A stretch of 64,000 nucleotides of DNA from Gemmatimonadota bacterium (lineage in GTDB: Bacteria; JAAXHH01): NCBI GenBank assembly GCA_009837395.1, contig VXTP01000030.1:207211-271210 (forward strand), given 5' to 3'. Shown here piece by piece: positions 17,226 through 25,783 of the stretch. Position 1 is the stretch's first letter, and every line of letters begins with the position of its first letter. The notes under the pieces are model-generated. The model worked only from the letters and a program-made list of their open reading frames with translations, was not told the DNA's origin and did not search any database. A program made the position numbers and the translations under genes.

Positions 17226-18476
17226 ATGCACATTCTGGAACTCAAGACAAAGACCCTGCCGGACCTGTACTCCATCGCCCAGGAGCTCGACCTGCAGAGC
17301 TACACGGGCCTGCGGAAACAGGAACTGATTTTCAGCATTCTCCAGGCACAGACGGAGAAGGAAGGCGTGATCTTCGGGGAGGGTGTACTCGAGGTACTGC
17401 CGGACAACCGCTGCGGGTTTCTCCGGTCGCCGGACTACAGCTACCTGCACGGCCCCGACGACATCTACGTGGCGCCGTCCCAGGTCAAGCGCTTCGACCT
17501 GCGCACCGGCGACACCATCTCGGGACAGATCCGGCCGCCCAAGGACGGGGAGCGCTTCTTCGCGCTGCTCAGGGTGGACACGGTCAACTTCGACAACCCC
17601 GAGGCGAGCAAGGAACGGACGCTCTTCGACAACCTGACGCCCATCTACCCGCTGGAGCGCTTCCAGCTCGAATACATGAAGGACAAGCTGCCGACGCGGG
17701 TCATGGACCTGCTGACGCCGATCGGCAAGGGGCAGCGCGGGCTGATCGTGTCGCCGCCGAAGGCCGGAAAGACCATGCTGCTGCAGGAGATCGCCAACGC
17801 CATCACTGACAATCACCCCGAGGTGGTGCTCATGGTCCTGCTCATCGACGAGCGGCCGGAAGAGGTGACCGACATGGAACGGTCGGTCAAGGGCGAGGTG
17901 ATCAGTTCCACCTTCGACGAACCGCCGGAGCGTCACGTGGCGGTCTCGGATATGGTCCTCGAGAAGGCCAAGCGGCTGGTGGAACACGGCCGGGACGTGG
18001 TCATCCTGCTCGACAGCATCACGCGCCTGGCGCGGGCCCACAACGCGGTGACGCCCCACAGCGGCAAGATCCTGTCCGGCGGTATCGACGCCAACGCGCT
18101 GCAGAAGCCGCGGCGTTTCTTCGGCGCGGCGCGGAACATCGAGGAAGGCGGGAGCCTGACCATCGTGGCCACGGCGCTGATCGAGACCGGCAGCCGGATG
18201 GACGAAGGCATCTTCGAGGAATTCAAGGGCACGGGCAACATGGAACTGGAGCTCAGCCGCAAGCTGGCGAACCGCTGGATCTTCCCGGCGATCGACCTGA
18301 GCGCGTCGTCCACCCGCAAGGCCGAACTCCTCCTGGAACCGGATATTCTGGGCAAGGTGAAGATCCTGCGGAAGTTCCTGGACGGCCTGGGACCCGTGGA
18401 AGCCATGGAACTGATGACCGAGCGCCTCTCGCGGACGCCGACGAACGTGAATTTCCTCAAGTCCATGAACGAGTAG
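17226..18476 (+). CDS. rho: Transcription termination factor Rho
   Basis: The 416-residue protein is full length (E. coli Rho has 419). The N-terminal cold-shock-like RNA-binding domain includes [19 protein letters not shown], the primary RNA site. The motor domain has Walker A in [11 protein letters not shown], Walker B in [14 protein letters not shown], the Q-loop in [14 protein letters not shown] and the arginine finger region in [11 protein letters not shown]. It acts as a hexameric RNA helicase that ends transcription. GGAAGG precedes the ATG. Unlike many genomes, no ribosomal protein L31 gene follows; instead a small Cys protein lies convergent. Confidence 0.98.
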   Translation: MHILELKTKTLPDLYSIAQELDLQSYTGLRKQELIFSILQAQTEKEGVIFGEGVLEVLPDNRCGFLRSPDYSYLHGPDDIYVAPSQVKRFDLRTGDTISGQIRPPKDGERFFALLRVDTVNFDNPEASKERTLFDNLTPIYPLERFQLEYMKDKLPTRVMDLLTPIGKGQRGLIVSPPKAGKTMLLQEIANAITDNHPEVVLMVLLIDERPEEVTDMERSVKGEVISSTFDEPPERHVAVSDMVLEKAKRLVEHGRDVVILLDSITRLARAHNAVTPHSGKILSGGIDANALQKPRRFFGAARNIEEGGSLTIVATALIETGSRMDEGIFEEFKGTGNMELELSRKLANRWIFPAIDLSASSTRKAELLLEPDILGKVKILRKFLDGLGPVEAMELMTERLSRTPTNVNFLKSMNE

Positions 18477-18499
18477 CGGAGCGCGCGTCAGCTCGAGCT

Positions 18500-18518
18500 G
18501 AGGGCCGGCCAGGCCCTC
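18500..18518. terminator. Hairpin after rho
   Basis: GAGGGCC (18500-18506) pairs perfectly with GGCCCTC (18512-18518) across a five-base loop, 24 bases after the rho stop and 40 bases from the end of the convergent gene. No T-run on either strand, so it may be only a 3'-end stabilising hairpin. Confidence 0.35.
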
Positions 18519-18557
18519 GCGGTTCCGGCGGGCGTATCGCCGCCGGATGCCGCCCTT

Positions 18558-18836
18558 TCACTTCAGCCGCTTGTAGAATTCCCTGAACTTCCGTTCCGAC
18601 TCCGCCTTCTGCACCGGCGTCATGGCCTGGTAGAATCCGCAGTCGTTCGCGAAGGAGGGCGAGAGGGAGCTTCGCCTCGGGACCTTGTAGGCCTCGAACT
18701 TGAAGGTATAGATCTCGCAGGTCACCTCGTCCCCGTGCATGCCGGGCATGACGTGGACGCAGTCGGTGCAGTCGCGCCGCGTTTCCCCCAGGTGGCCGTG
18801 TGTCCGGATGTGCATGATCGACTTCAGCTTGCTCAT
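18558..18836 (-). CDS. Small four-cysteine protein of unknown function
   Basis: The 92-residue protein begins MSKLKSIMHIRTHGHLG and has CTDC, a third Cys in EVTCEIYTF and a fourth in NDCGFYQ, which together could bind zinc or an iron-sulfur cluster. The C-terminus is a charged helix (KAESERKFREFYKRLK). I choose the ATG at 18836 because GGAGG lies seven bases upstream; an ATG at 18842 is too close to it and the longest frame begins inside the neighbouring promoter region. It is divergent from the MFS gene (102-base spacer) and convergent with rho. I do not recognise the family. Confidence 0.6.
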   Translation of the reverse strand: MSKLKSIMHIRTHGHLGETRRDCTDCVHVMPGMHGDEVTCEIYTFKFEAYKVPRRSSLSPSFANDCGFYQAMTPVQKAESERKFREFYKRLK

Positions 18837-18937
18837 CAGCATGCCTCCTGTAACCTCTCCAACCCCAGTCTTACCATCAAAGTGATTAACCGAAGGGTAT
18901 ACGGACCACCCGCCCTTGTCAACCGCAGGTCTGGCCC

Positions 18938-20218
18938 GTGACGACAAAAACAGGTTCGGCCCTCTCGTACACCCGGCTGCTCAGGGAGAACCGGACCTAC
19001 CGGTTCGTCTGGCTGTCGCAGGTCGTATCCAACGCGGGGGACTGGTTCAATACCATCGCCGTGCTGGGCCTGACCCTCGCCCTGACCGGCTCCGGCCTCG
19101 CCCTGGGCATCGTCACGATCTGCCAGATGCTGCCCCCCTTCCTGATGACCCCGCTGGCCGGCGTCGTCGCCGAGCGGTACGACCGCAAGCGGGTGATGAT
19201 CACCGCCGATATCCTCCGGGCCGGCGTCGCCCTGGGATTCCTGCTGGTCGAAACGGCGGACGACGTCTGGATGCTGTACCTCTTCATGGCGCTGCTGTCC
19301 GGCCTGCAGCCCTTCTTCGACGTGACGCGCACGGCCGCGCTGCCGAGCATCGCCCGTGGCAAGGCGCTGCTCGCGGCCAATGCGCTGTCCAGCACGACCT
19401 GGGCCGCCATGCTGACCATCGGCTCTGCCGTGGGCGGCCTGGTGGCCGATCACCTGGGCCGGTCCGCCGCTTTCCAGCTGAATGCCTTCAGTTTCCTGGT
19501 GTCGGCGGTTTTCGTGGCCCGGATCGCCATTCCCGCCGCGTCCGGGGCGGGACAGCCGGTACGGTTCCTCTCGGATTTCCTTGAGGGCATGAAGTACATC
19601 GGCCGCGACCGGCCGACACGGGTCTACCTGCCGGGCAAGGCCACCTGGGGACTCGCCGGGGGCGGCGCCGTGCTGCTCTACGCCGTGTTCGGGGGACAGG
19701 TCTACCGCGCGGGCGACACGGGCATCGCCATCCTGTACACGGCCCGCGGAATCGGCACGCTCCTGGGCGCCGTGTTTATCAAGTTCTTCGACACGATCCG
19801 GCTGGGGCAGTTGAGGACGGGCATCCTGGTCGGACTCATCGGCTACGGCGCCTTCTTCATCCTGTTCTCGCAGGCCCCGTCCATCTGGCTGGCCGCGGTC
19901 TGCATCATCCTCGCCGCCGCGGGCAGCATGGTGATGTGGGTCTATTCTTCGCTGGGGCTTCAACTCGTGGTGGACGAAGACTACCGCGGGAGGGTGTTCG
20001 CCGCGGACCACGGCCTGTTCACCCTGGCGTTCTCCATTTCGACCCTGGGGACGGGCCTGCTGCTGGACGCCCTGGCGGCCCGCCTGGTGGCCTTCATGGC
20101 GGGGGCGGCCGGCATCGTGATCGTCGTCGCCTGGTACCTCTTCGCCCGCCGCATTCCCTTGGGCGGAATCCATCCCGGCCAGGATGACGGCCAGGGAGGA
20201 GACGGCCAGGACGGCTAA
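18938..20218 (+). CDS. MFS transporter (MFS_3/EntS-like)
   Basis: The 426-residue protein has twelve probable membrane helices and the family opening RTYRFVWLSQVVSNAGDWF, typical of the EntS/MFS_3 branch of drug or siderophore exporters. The loop 2-3 motif is ERYDRKRVMI, corresponding to the MFS GxxxDRxGRR motif. It begins with GTG at 18938, with AGGT a short distance upstream. The last residues are low-complexity (DDGQGGDGQDG). Substrate unknown; no binding protein or regulator lies beside it. Confidence 0.85.
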   Translation: MTTKTGSALSYTRLLRENRTYRFVWLSQVVSNAGDWFNTIAVLGLTLALTGSGLALGIVTICQMLPPFLMTPLAGVVAERYDRKRVMITADILRAGVALGFLLVETADDVWMLYLFMALLSGLQPFFDVTRTAALPSIARGKALLAANALSSTTWAAMLTIGSAVGGLVADHLGRSAAFQLNAFSFLVSAVFVARIAIPAASGAGQPVRFLSDFLEGMKYIGRDRPTRVYLPGKATWGLAGGGAVLLYAVFGGQVYRAGDTGIAILYTARGIGTLLGAVFIKFFDTIRLGQLRTGILVGLIGYGAFFILFSQAPSIWLAAVCIILAAAGSMVMWVYSSLGLQLVVDEDYRGRVFAADHGLFTLAFSISTLGTGLLLDALAARLVAFMAGAAGIVIVVAWYLFARRIPLGGIHPGQDDGQGGDGQDG

Positions 20219-20281
20219 CGCCTCACGTGGTATCCATCCCGAACGGGTAGACGGCAAGGACGGCTAGCGCCTCACGTGGTA
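20208..20281. repeat. 25-bp direct repeat spanning both convergent stop codons
   Basis: AGGACGGCTA-CGCCTCACGTGGTA occurs at 20208-20232 and 20257-20281 with one mismatch, 49 bases apart. The first copy contains the TAA of the MFS gene; the second contains the stop of the minus-strand gene ending at 20264. The duplication therefore joins the ends of two unrelated genes. Confidence 0.8.
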
Positions 20282-21142
20282 GCGTTCGAGCCGTTCGAAG
20301 TCTTCGATGTTCTGGTCCACGAAGGCCTTGATCTTGAGGTGTCCGTCCCGGAGTTCCAGGCCGTCCAGGGTCTTGGGAATGAAGAAGAAAACCCGCTGGA
20401 AGAACCCCGCCACGCCCCGCTTCCTTCCCGACAGGCCCTCGAAGTCGGTGTACCGCGCCCATTGCAGTTCGTCGTGCAATGCCAGCTTCACCAGGTAACT
20501 CGTCCGGGAACCTCCGTCATCGAAATACGAGGTCTCGGCGCCGTGGACGATCACATCGGCGTTCAGGATGTCCCGGTCGAAACGGAACGTGTAGTTCATG
20601 TCGTAGAGCGCGCGGATATGGACCAGGAAATCGCCTGACCGGGCGGCGTCGGGGCTGAAGAAGAGGTACGAGACGTGGTGAAGCGGGAAGGTGAGCCCCA
20701 GGGAAAACCCCTGCTTCAGGGCTTCGTCGATCGCCTCCCCGCCGGCGTAGAGCGGCAGGTTTCGTTCGGCGATCCACCGGGCCAGCACCACGTTGACCCG
20801 CAACAGCGTGAGCGTATCCTGTTCCGCGGCGGTAAACATGTCGATTACGTCCGCCCCGTTCAACCGGAGGGCCGTGGAATCGCCGGCGAAGGCCCGCAGA
20901 CCCGGGGGAACGGGCTGCGGTTCGCGCTGTTCCAGTCCGGCCAGGAAGGCGTCCAGGTGGGGTGTGTCCGGTTCGAAGGCCTTCAGATCTCCCGGAGGAG
21001 CAAGGGCCAGCCAGGCGGCGCTTAGCCACGCGAGCGGGAGCGCCCTGGCGCTTAGCCACGCGAGCGGGAGCGCCCTGGTCCTTAGCCACGCGAGCAGGAG
21101 CGCCTTTTTGTAACCTCCACACCCTCGGAATGCGCTCCGCAT
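20264..21142 (-). CDS. Secreted protein of unknown function with repeat-built signal sequence
   Basis: The 292-residue protein begins with a hydrophobic N-terminus made of ten-residue repeats: LLAWLRTRA, LPLAWLSARA, LPLAWLSAAW, ended by ALAPP. This looks like a signal peptide or anchor lengthened by duplication of a 30-bp unit. The mature part is mixed alpha/beta without motifs that I recognise; LHHVSYLFFSPDAARSG and RVFFFIPKTLDGLEL are its most distinctive segments. AGGGGA lies eight bases before the ATG. It converges with the MFS gene and precedes nothing on the same strand within 120 bases. Possibly a periplasmic or surface protein. Confidence 0.6.
   Translation of the reverse strand: MRSAFRGCGGYKKALLLAWLRTRALPLAWLSARALPLAWLSAAWLALAPPGDLKAFEPDTPHLDAFLAGLEQREPQPVPPGLRAFAGDSTALRLNGADVIDMFTAAEQDTLTLLRVNVVLARWIAERNLPLYAGGEAIDEALKQGFSLGLTFPLHHVSYLFFSPDAARSGDFLVHIRALYDMNYTFRFDRDILNADVIVHGAETSYFDDGGSRTSYLVKLALHDELQWARYTDFEGLSGRKRGVAGFFQRVFFFIPKTLDGLELRDGHLKIKAFVDQNIEDFERLERYHVRR
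21021..21104. repeat. 30-bp tandem repeat, 2.8 units, in signal-sequence region
   Basis: The unit starting CTTAGCCACGCGAGCGGGAG occurs at 21021, 21051 and 21081 (last copy partial), almost identical each time. It encodes the repeated ALPLAWLSAR segment of the secreted protein. Confidence 0.95.
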
Positions 21143-21177
21143 GCCGATTTCCCCTGAAGTCCGTGGTTCGGCCGGTC

Positions 21178-21867
21178 TTACTGCACCCGCTCTATAGTCA
21201 GTTTCTCCAGCACGATATCGAAAAGGGGACGGTCGCTCCTCGTCTGCACCCGGCCGATGGCGTTTACCACTTCCTGGCCCTTCATGACCTGGCCGAAGAT
21301 GGTATAGCCACCGTCCAGGAAGGACTTCGGACCGTGGGTGATGAAGAACTGGCTGCCCGCGGTATCCGGCGATCCCGCGTTGGCCATGGCCAGCCGGCCC
21401 GGACGGTCGAAGCGCAGCGAACCCCGGATTTCGCCCTTGATTTCATATCCCGGTCCGCCCTGTCCCGTACCGGTGGGATCGCCGCCCTGGATCATGAAGT
21501 TGGCAATGACCCGGTGGAAGAGCGTCCCGTCGTAGTACGGACGCTTTACTTCCCGCCCGGTTTTGGGGTCCTTGAAGGCCCGGGTGCCCTCGGCAAGCCC
21601 GATGAAGTTATCCACGGTGGCGGGCGCCAGCCGGTCGAAGAGCTTGCAGATGATGACGCCCATGTTGGTCTGGAACACGGCGTAGGTCCCCGGCCCCAGG
21701 GCCTGGGAGGCCAGTTCGCCGGTCTCCGACTGCGCCGCGTCGTTCGACTGGACGGGCGGATTCGCGGCGTCAGTCGACCCAATGGACCGATTCGCCGCGG
21801 CCCCGGCGGACCAGGCGACGAGTCCCGCCAGCGCGGCGGTTATCGCGGTGATGCGTATCCTTCTCAT
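21178..21867 (-). CDS. Exported cyclophilin-type peptidyl-prolyl isomerase (second of pair)
   Basis: The 229-residue protein has a signal peptide (residues 1-24, ending AGAAA) and a short low-complexity spacer, then a cyclophilin domain: PYYDGTLFHRVIANFMIQGG (catalytic Arg in FHR), the GxGGPGYEIKGE loop, LAMANAGSPDTAGSQFFI and DGGYTIFGQVMKGQEV. It catalyses prolyl isomerisation during folding in the envelope. It starts three bases after the stop of the other cyclophilin gene, so the two are probably co-translated. The W residue that binds cyclosporin in eukaryotic forms is absent here (D/F region), as in many bacterial enzymes. Confidence 0.93.
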   Translation of the reverse strand: MRRIRITAITAALAGLVAWSAGAAANRSIGSTDAANPPVQSNDAAQSETGELASQALGPGTYAVFQTNMGVIICKLFDRLAPATVDNFIGLAEGTRAFKDPKTGREVKRPYYDGTLFHRVIANFMIQGGDPTGTGQGGPGYEIKGEIRGSLRFDRPGRLAMANAGSPDTAGSQFFITHGPKSFLDGGYTIFGQVMKGQEVVNAIGRVQTRSDRPLFDIVLEKLTIERVQ

Positions 21868-21870
21868 CCT

Positions 21871-22488
21871 TTACTCGCCCTCCCCTCTGACCACGGTCAC
21901 TTTGACGATGCTGACCTCTTCAATGGGCCGCGACTGGTTCGCGGGCACCTCCGAAATGGCGTCGGCCACTTCCTGACCCTCCACGACCTGGCCGAAGATG
22001 GTATGAACCATGTCGAGATGGGGCGTAGGCGCCACCGTGATGAAGATCTGTCCGCCGTTGGTGTTGGGGCCGCGATGCGCCATGGCCAGGCGGCCGGGCT
22101 GGTCGAAACGCAGTTCCTCGCGCAACTCGTCATCGAACACGAATCCGGGGCTGCCCATGCCGGTACCGGCCGGATCGCCGGTCTGGATCATGAAGTTCGG
22201 AATGACCCGGTGGAAGATCACGCCGTCATAGTAAGGCGTGCCGGACTTGGTCTCGCCGGTTACCGGGTGGATCCACTCCCGCGTGCCTTCGGCCAGGCTC
22301 GAGATGATGTCCACGGTCATGGGCGTCTTGTCGGGGTACAGTTCGCATTTTATGGTGCCCAGGGTGGTTTCGATGATCAACATGTTTGCGGGTTCTCCGC
22401 TGGTTTCGGGTTGGTCGGACGATTCGCCGCAGGACGCGGCCAGGAACAGCACGAGTAATGCGGACTTAAACAGGCCCGGAATGCGCAT
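21871..22488 (-). CDS. Lipoprotein cyclophilin-type peptidyl-prolyl isomerase (first of pair)
   Basis: The 205-residue protein begins at the ATG at 22488, supported by GGAGG and by a complete lipoprotein signal (LFLAASC). A longer frame upstream is rejected because it destroys the signal. The cyclophilin domain includes PYYDGVIFHRVIPNFMIQTG, LAMAHRGPNTNGGQIFI and MVHTIFGQVVEGQEV, with the catalytic FHR. It is membrane anchored, while the following isomerase (3-base gap) appears soluble in the periplasm. The pair probably acts in envelope protein folding. Confidence 0.93.
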   Translation of the reverse strand: MRIPGLFKSALLVLFLAASCGESSDQPETSGEPANMLIIETTLGTIKCELYPDKTPMTVDIISSLAEGTREWIHPVTGETKSGTPYYDGVIFHRVIPNFMIQTGDPAGTGMGSPGFVFDDELREELRFDQPGRLAMAHRGPNTNGGQIFITVAPTPHLDMVHTIFGQVVEGQEVADAISEVPANQSRPIEEVSIVKVTVVRGEGE

Positions 22489-22544
22489 CTTACGCCTCCA
22501 CTGACTTGGAATGATGGTCTGACCCCGGCTTCTCTTTCCAGGGT

Positions 22545-24419
22545 TCAGACCGCGGTATGCCCCGCATCCGGCCGGCCGGCGCTGGGCGCGGACTGCCGTT
22601 TGCGGTATGGCAGTCGGTGACTCTTCCGATACTCCCACTGGAGCCGGTGATTCTCCTTCTCCGTCGATATGAAATCCCAGGGAAGCGACTGCAGGTCCGC
22701 CATGTCTCCGAGATAGCGCGAGGTATCCATCCCCAGCTCCGCCGCGGCGCGTTTCCAGTCGCCGTCCCGCCGCGCGGTCTCCATCAGGAATCCACTCAGT
22801 TCCCGGCCGCCGCGGGACAGGATGGCCTCGAAATAGGCGGACTTAAGGCTCTCGTGCTTGACGTCCACCCCCGCCGTGCCGCGCAGGGCTTTCTGAATGC
22901 GGTTCAACTTGCGCTTGACCTCTTTGGGAGACGCCATGGGACTCCACTGGAAGGGCGTTAACGCTTTCGGCACGAAGGGGTTAATGCTCAACCGCAGCCG
23001 CCCGCCCGGTTCCCCACACTCCCGCTGCAGGCGGGCAAGCCGGCGCGTCATCTCGATGAGTTCCTCGATGTCCGCGTCGGTCTCCGTCGGCAGGCCGACC
23101 ATGTAGTACACCTTGAGGTGCTTGATGCCCTTCTCCAGAATCCTTCGTGCGCCGGTCAGGATTTCTTCCGAAGATATGGGCTTGTTGATCGCCTTGCGAA
23201 GCCTTTCCGACCCGGCCTCGGGCGCGATGGTCATGGTACGCAGCCCCGTCTTCAGCATCAGCCGAAGCAGGCTGTCCGGGACCAGGTCGACCCGTACCGA
23301 CGAAACGCCCACGCGGAGACCGGTTTCTTCCAGGCCCGCACAGAGTTCGTCGAGGTGGGGATAGTCGCACATGGCCGAGCTGACCAGGCCCACGGCCTTC
23401 AGCCCCTCCTTGCCGTCACGCGCCAGGGACGCGTTCTTGGACCGGATGACTTCGAGTATGGTGTCCGGCTTCAGGGCGCGGAACTTCGGATAGACGTAAC
23501 TCACGGCACAGAAACGGCACCGGCGGGGACACCCCCGGGAGATCTCGATGAGCAGCATGTCGCCGAACTCGGTGTCGGGCGTAAGGACGGCGGAATGGGC
23601 GGGATAGTCCTCGAAATCGCGCACCTGCTGCTTGGCGATCCGTTCGACGGGCGCGCTTTCCGCTTCGGCCGCCGAGGCATCGCATCCGGTGTCCGGGGCA
23701 TCGCTACCGGTGTCCGGGGCATCGCTACCGGTGTCCGGGGCATCGCATTCGAAATCGGCATTTGAGGCCATCCCGGCATCCGTGACCGCCCCAATTGCCG
23801 GCGCCCCCTCCCGCTCACCCGGGGAAGCGGTCTGCAGAGAAGGCACATACATGCCCGCCAGCGACATGGTACGGGCAAGATGCTGTTCCCGGTCCAGTCC
23901 CTGGTCCGCGAGGTAGCGGTCTGTGTAGGCGTAAGCCGCCTCTTCGCCGTCGCCTATGACCATCACGTCGGCAAAATCCGCCAGGGGCTCCGGGTTGATG
24001 TAGGTAATCGCGCCTCCGATCAGCACGATCGGATCGAAGCGCGTCCGGTCTTCCGCGAGCACCGGCACGCGGGCGAGTTCCAGGATGCGGACCAGGTTGG
24101 GATAGTCGTTTTCGAAGGAGACGGAGAAGGCCACGATGTCGCATGAACCGAGCGGAAGCCCGGATTCGAGCGTAACCAGCGGTTTGCGGGACCTGGACAG
24201 GGCTTCCAGGCCGGAAGGTTCCGGGAGAAAGGCGCGTTCGCAGACGACGTCGTCCCGTTCGTTGAGGTGACGGTACATGGTCTGGAACCCCAGGTTCGAC
24301 ATGCCCAGGTAGTAGGTATTGGGATATACCAGGGCGATTCGAACGGCCTTGCCGCCCGGATTCTTGTATATGGTCCCCCGCTCGCGGGCGAGGGTCTCCG
24401 CCAGGAATTGTCCGAACAT
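22545..24419 (-). CDS. Radical SAM protein, TIGR03960-like, with N-terminal cobalamin-binding-like domain
   Basis: The 624-residue protein starts with a Rossmann-like domain as in B12-binding radical SAM enzymes (IALVYPNTYYLGMSNLGFQT, IVLIGGAITYINPE, VIGDGEEAA). The radical SAM cluster motif is SRGCPRRCRFCAVS (CxxxCxxC). EAGSERLRKAINKPI and YYMVGLPTETDADIEEL are the usual barrel motifs after it. Between the domains is an insert of three SDAPDTG repeats, encoded by 21-bp tandem repeats, placed in a linker. The C-terminus resembles the TIGR03960 family of unknown function. GGAAGGG precedes the ATG. Substrate is unknown. Confidence 0.85.
   Translation of the reverse strand: MFGQFLAETLARERGTIYKNPGGKAVRIALVYPNTYYLGMSNLGFQTMYRHLNERDDVVCERAFLPEPSGLEALSRSRKPLVTLESGLPLGSCDIVAFSVSFENDYPNLVRILELARVPVLAEDRTRFDPIVLIGGAITYINPEPLADFADVMVIGDGEEAAYAYTDRYLADQGLDREQHLARTMSLAGMYVPSLQTASPGEREGAPAIGAVTDAGMASNADFECDAPDTGSDAPDTGSDAPDTGCDASAAEAESAPVERIAKQQVRDFEDYPAHSAVLTPDTEFGDMLLIEISRGCPRRCRFCAVSYVYPKFRALKPDTILEVIRSKNASLARDGKEGLKAVGLVSSAMCDYPHLDELCAGLEETGLRVGVSSVRVDLVPDSLLRLMLKTGLRTMTIAPEAGSERLRKAINKPISSEEILTGARRILEKGIKHLKVYYMVGLPTETDADIEELIEMTRRLARLQRECGEPGGRLRLSINPFVPKALTPFQWSPMASPKEVKRKLNRIQKALRGTAGVDVKHESLKSAYFEAILSRGGRELSGFLMETARRDGDWKRAAAELGMDTSRYLGDMADLQSLPWDFISTEKENHRLQWEYRKSHRLPYRKRQSAPSAGRPDAGHTAV
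23677..23751. repeat. 21-bp tandem repeat, about 3.5 units, in radical SAM gene
   Basis: The unit begins GCATCG and ends CCGGTGTCCGGG; copies start at 23677, 23698 and 23719, with a partial copy at 23740. The second and third copies are identical. It encodes the SDAPDTG linker repeats. Confidence 0.92.
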
Positions 24420-24586
24420 GCACCCTTCCGAAACGCTGATCGGCCCCGTGGTCCCGCTTCCGCGGCCGCACCGGTCCGATCGTCCGTGTCACCATCCGCT
24501 ATGGACGGCCAAAATACAGTCCCGGGACCCGTGTGTCAAGGCTCGCGCCGGGGCAGGCACCGCGGCTTTGACGGTGCGGGATAGGC

Positions 24587-24615
24587 TTGACACGCCGTGT
24601 TCCCGCGGTTAGTTT
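24587..24615 (+). promoter_or_regulatory. Probable promoter for the PorD-like gene
   Basis: TTGACA (24587-24592) and TAGTTT (24610-24615) are 17 bases apart. Predicted start near 24622 leaves a leader of about 40 bases before the ATG at 24665. Confidence 0.5.
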
Positions 24616-24664
24616 TCCGACAAACGACGGCTGTAACGGCACCCCGTATACCGGGAGCATGGGC

Positions 24665-25588
24665 ATGGATGCGATGAACCACCGCAAGACCCGGAATCGA
24701 ACGTGGATAACGGCCGGCGTACTGGCGCTCTGCCTGCTGGTGATTCCACCGCAGGACGCCCGCGGGCAACAGGTGAGAGCCGACGTCATGGCGCACCTGG
24801 AAGCCCTGCCCGTCCTGCACCGCGAGCAGATGGCGGACTTCGGCCTTACGCTCGCCGACTACATCGAAGAATGGGACTGGCTGGAAGAGGACCTTCCCGA
24901 GCCGGTGCACGTGGGCATCGAAGCCATTCTGGCCTTTATGGGCAGCGCGGTAAAGACCCAGTACGGTTCGCGCCTGACCGTGTACAGCGGAACGGACCTG
25001 AAATACCTGGACCGGTGGTGGTTTTTCGAGTACGAACGGGAAGACTATCTGCAACATGACGACCAGCAGTTCAACGCCTTGACGTGGCTGATCGACTACT
25101 ACGTGCACATCATGATCGGACACGCGCTGGACAAGTACACGGAGTTCGGCGGTCAGAGCCATTTCCAGCGGGCCAATGCCATCGCGCTGGACGGCCGGTT
25201 CAGCCGCGAATTCCAGCGGGGGTGGGACGAACGGCTCGACCTGATCGACGGGATTCTGGCCGAAGACTACAAGCCCTACCGCCTGGTCCGGAACCGGTAT
25301 TACCGGGGGCTGGCGGCGCAAAAGGATAACAAGCTGGTGGAGGCCCGCACCCTCTGCCGCGAGGCCGTGGATTTAATGGCGGAAATCCACGAGAAGAACC
25401 CGAGAGACAAGTGGCTGAGTGAGTTCCTGAACGCCCACTACCTGCAGCTGGCGGATGTTTTCAGCGCGGAATCACCTACCGAAGTGCCCGATGCGGAATC
25501 ATCCAGGGAAGCCTACGACTTGCTCATCAAGATCGATCCCACGCACCGGTCGACCTACGAAGAGCATGCGGAGCAGGTGGGAAGTTGA
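24665..25588 (+). CDS. PorD/DUF4835-like secreted protein
   Basis: The 307-residue protein has a signal peptide (TWITAGVLALCLLVIPPQ then ARG). The body resembles DUF4835 (PorD of type IX secretion in Bacteroidota): a beta-rich N-terminal half followed by NALTWLIDYYVHIMIGHALD, EFGGQSHFQRANAIA, a GWD...LIDGIL helix and RNRYYRGLAAQ, i.e. the order seen in that family. The ATG at 24665 has GGGAG seven bases upstream; an ATG at 24659 is too close to it. The match is by motif order only and not verified by search. No other por/gld genes are visible here. Confidence 0.6.
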   Translation: MDAMNHRKTRNRTWITAGVLALCLLVIPPQDARGQQVRADVMAHLEALPVLHREQMADFGLTLADYIEEWDWLEEDLPEPVHVGIEAILAFMGSAVKTQYGSRLTVYSGTDLKYLDRWWFFEYEREDYLQHDDQQFNALTWLIDYYVHIMIGHALDKYTEFGGQSHFQRANAIALDGRFSREFQRGWDERLDLIDGILAEDYKPYRLVRNRYYRGLAAQKDNKLVEARTLCREAVDLMAEIHEKNPRDKWLSEFLNAHYLQLADVFSAESPTEVPDAESSREAYDLLIKIDPTHRSTYEEHAEQVGS

Positions 25589-25598
25589 AGCGGAACGT

Positions 25599-25757
25599 TC
25601 AGTCTCCGCGGCGGTACTTCGCGGACCGGGCGGACCATCTCCGTGACCTGTTCCGCTGAAACCGGCTGCGGCCACAGGTAGGACACCGCCACTTGCGCTG
25701 CTTGTGAAAGCTGCGCTTTTCCTCGATCATCTTTCGGTCGCAACGGTTGCAACGCAT
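25599..25757 (-). CDS. 52-residue zinc-ribbon protein
   Basis: On the minus strand a short frame encodes MRCNRCDRKMIEEKRSF, then KWRCPTCGRSRF and a basic tail. The two CxxC pairs (Cys3/Cys6 and Cys25/Cys28) fit a minimal zinc ribbon, and the basic tail suggests nucleic acid or ribosome binding. Third codon positions are mostly G or C, as in other genes here. No clear ribosome-binding site is visible, so it could be leaderless or spurious. It lies between two plus-strand genes. Confidence 0.45.
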   Translation of the reverse strand: MRCNRCDRKMIEEKRSFHKQRKWRCPTCGRSRFQRNRSRRWSARSAKYRRGD

Positions 25758-25783
25758 GGGTATCGGAACTGGGAAGAGAGTTT

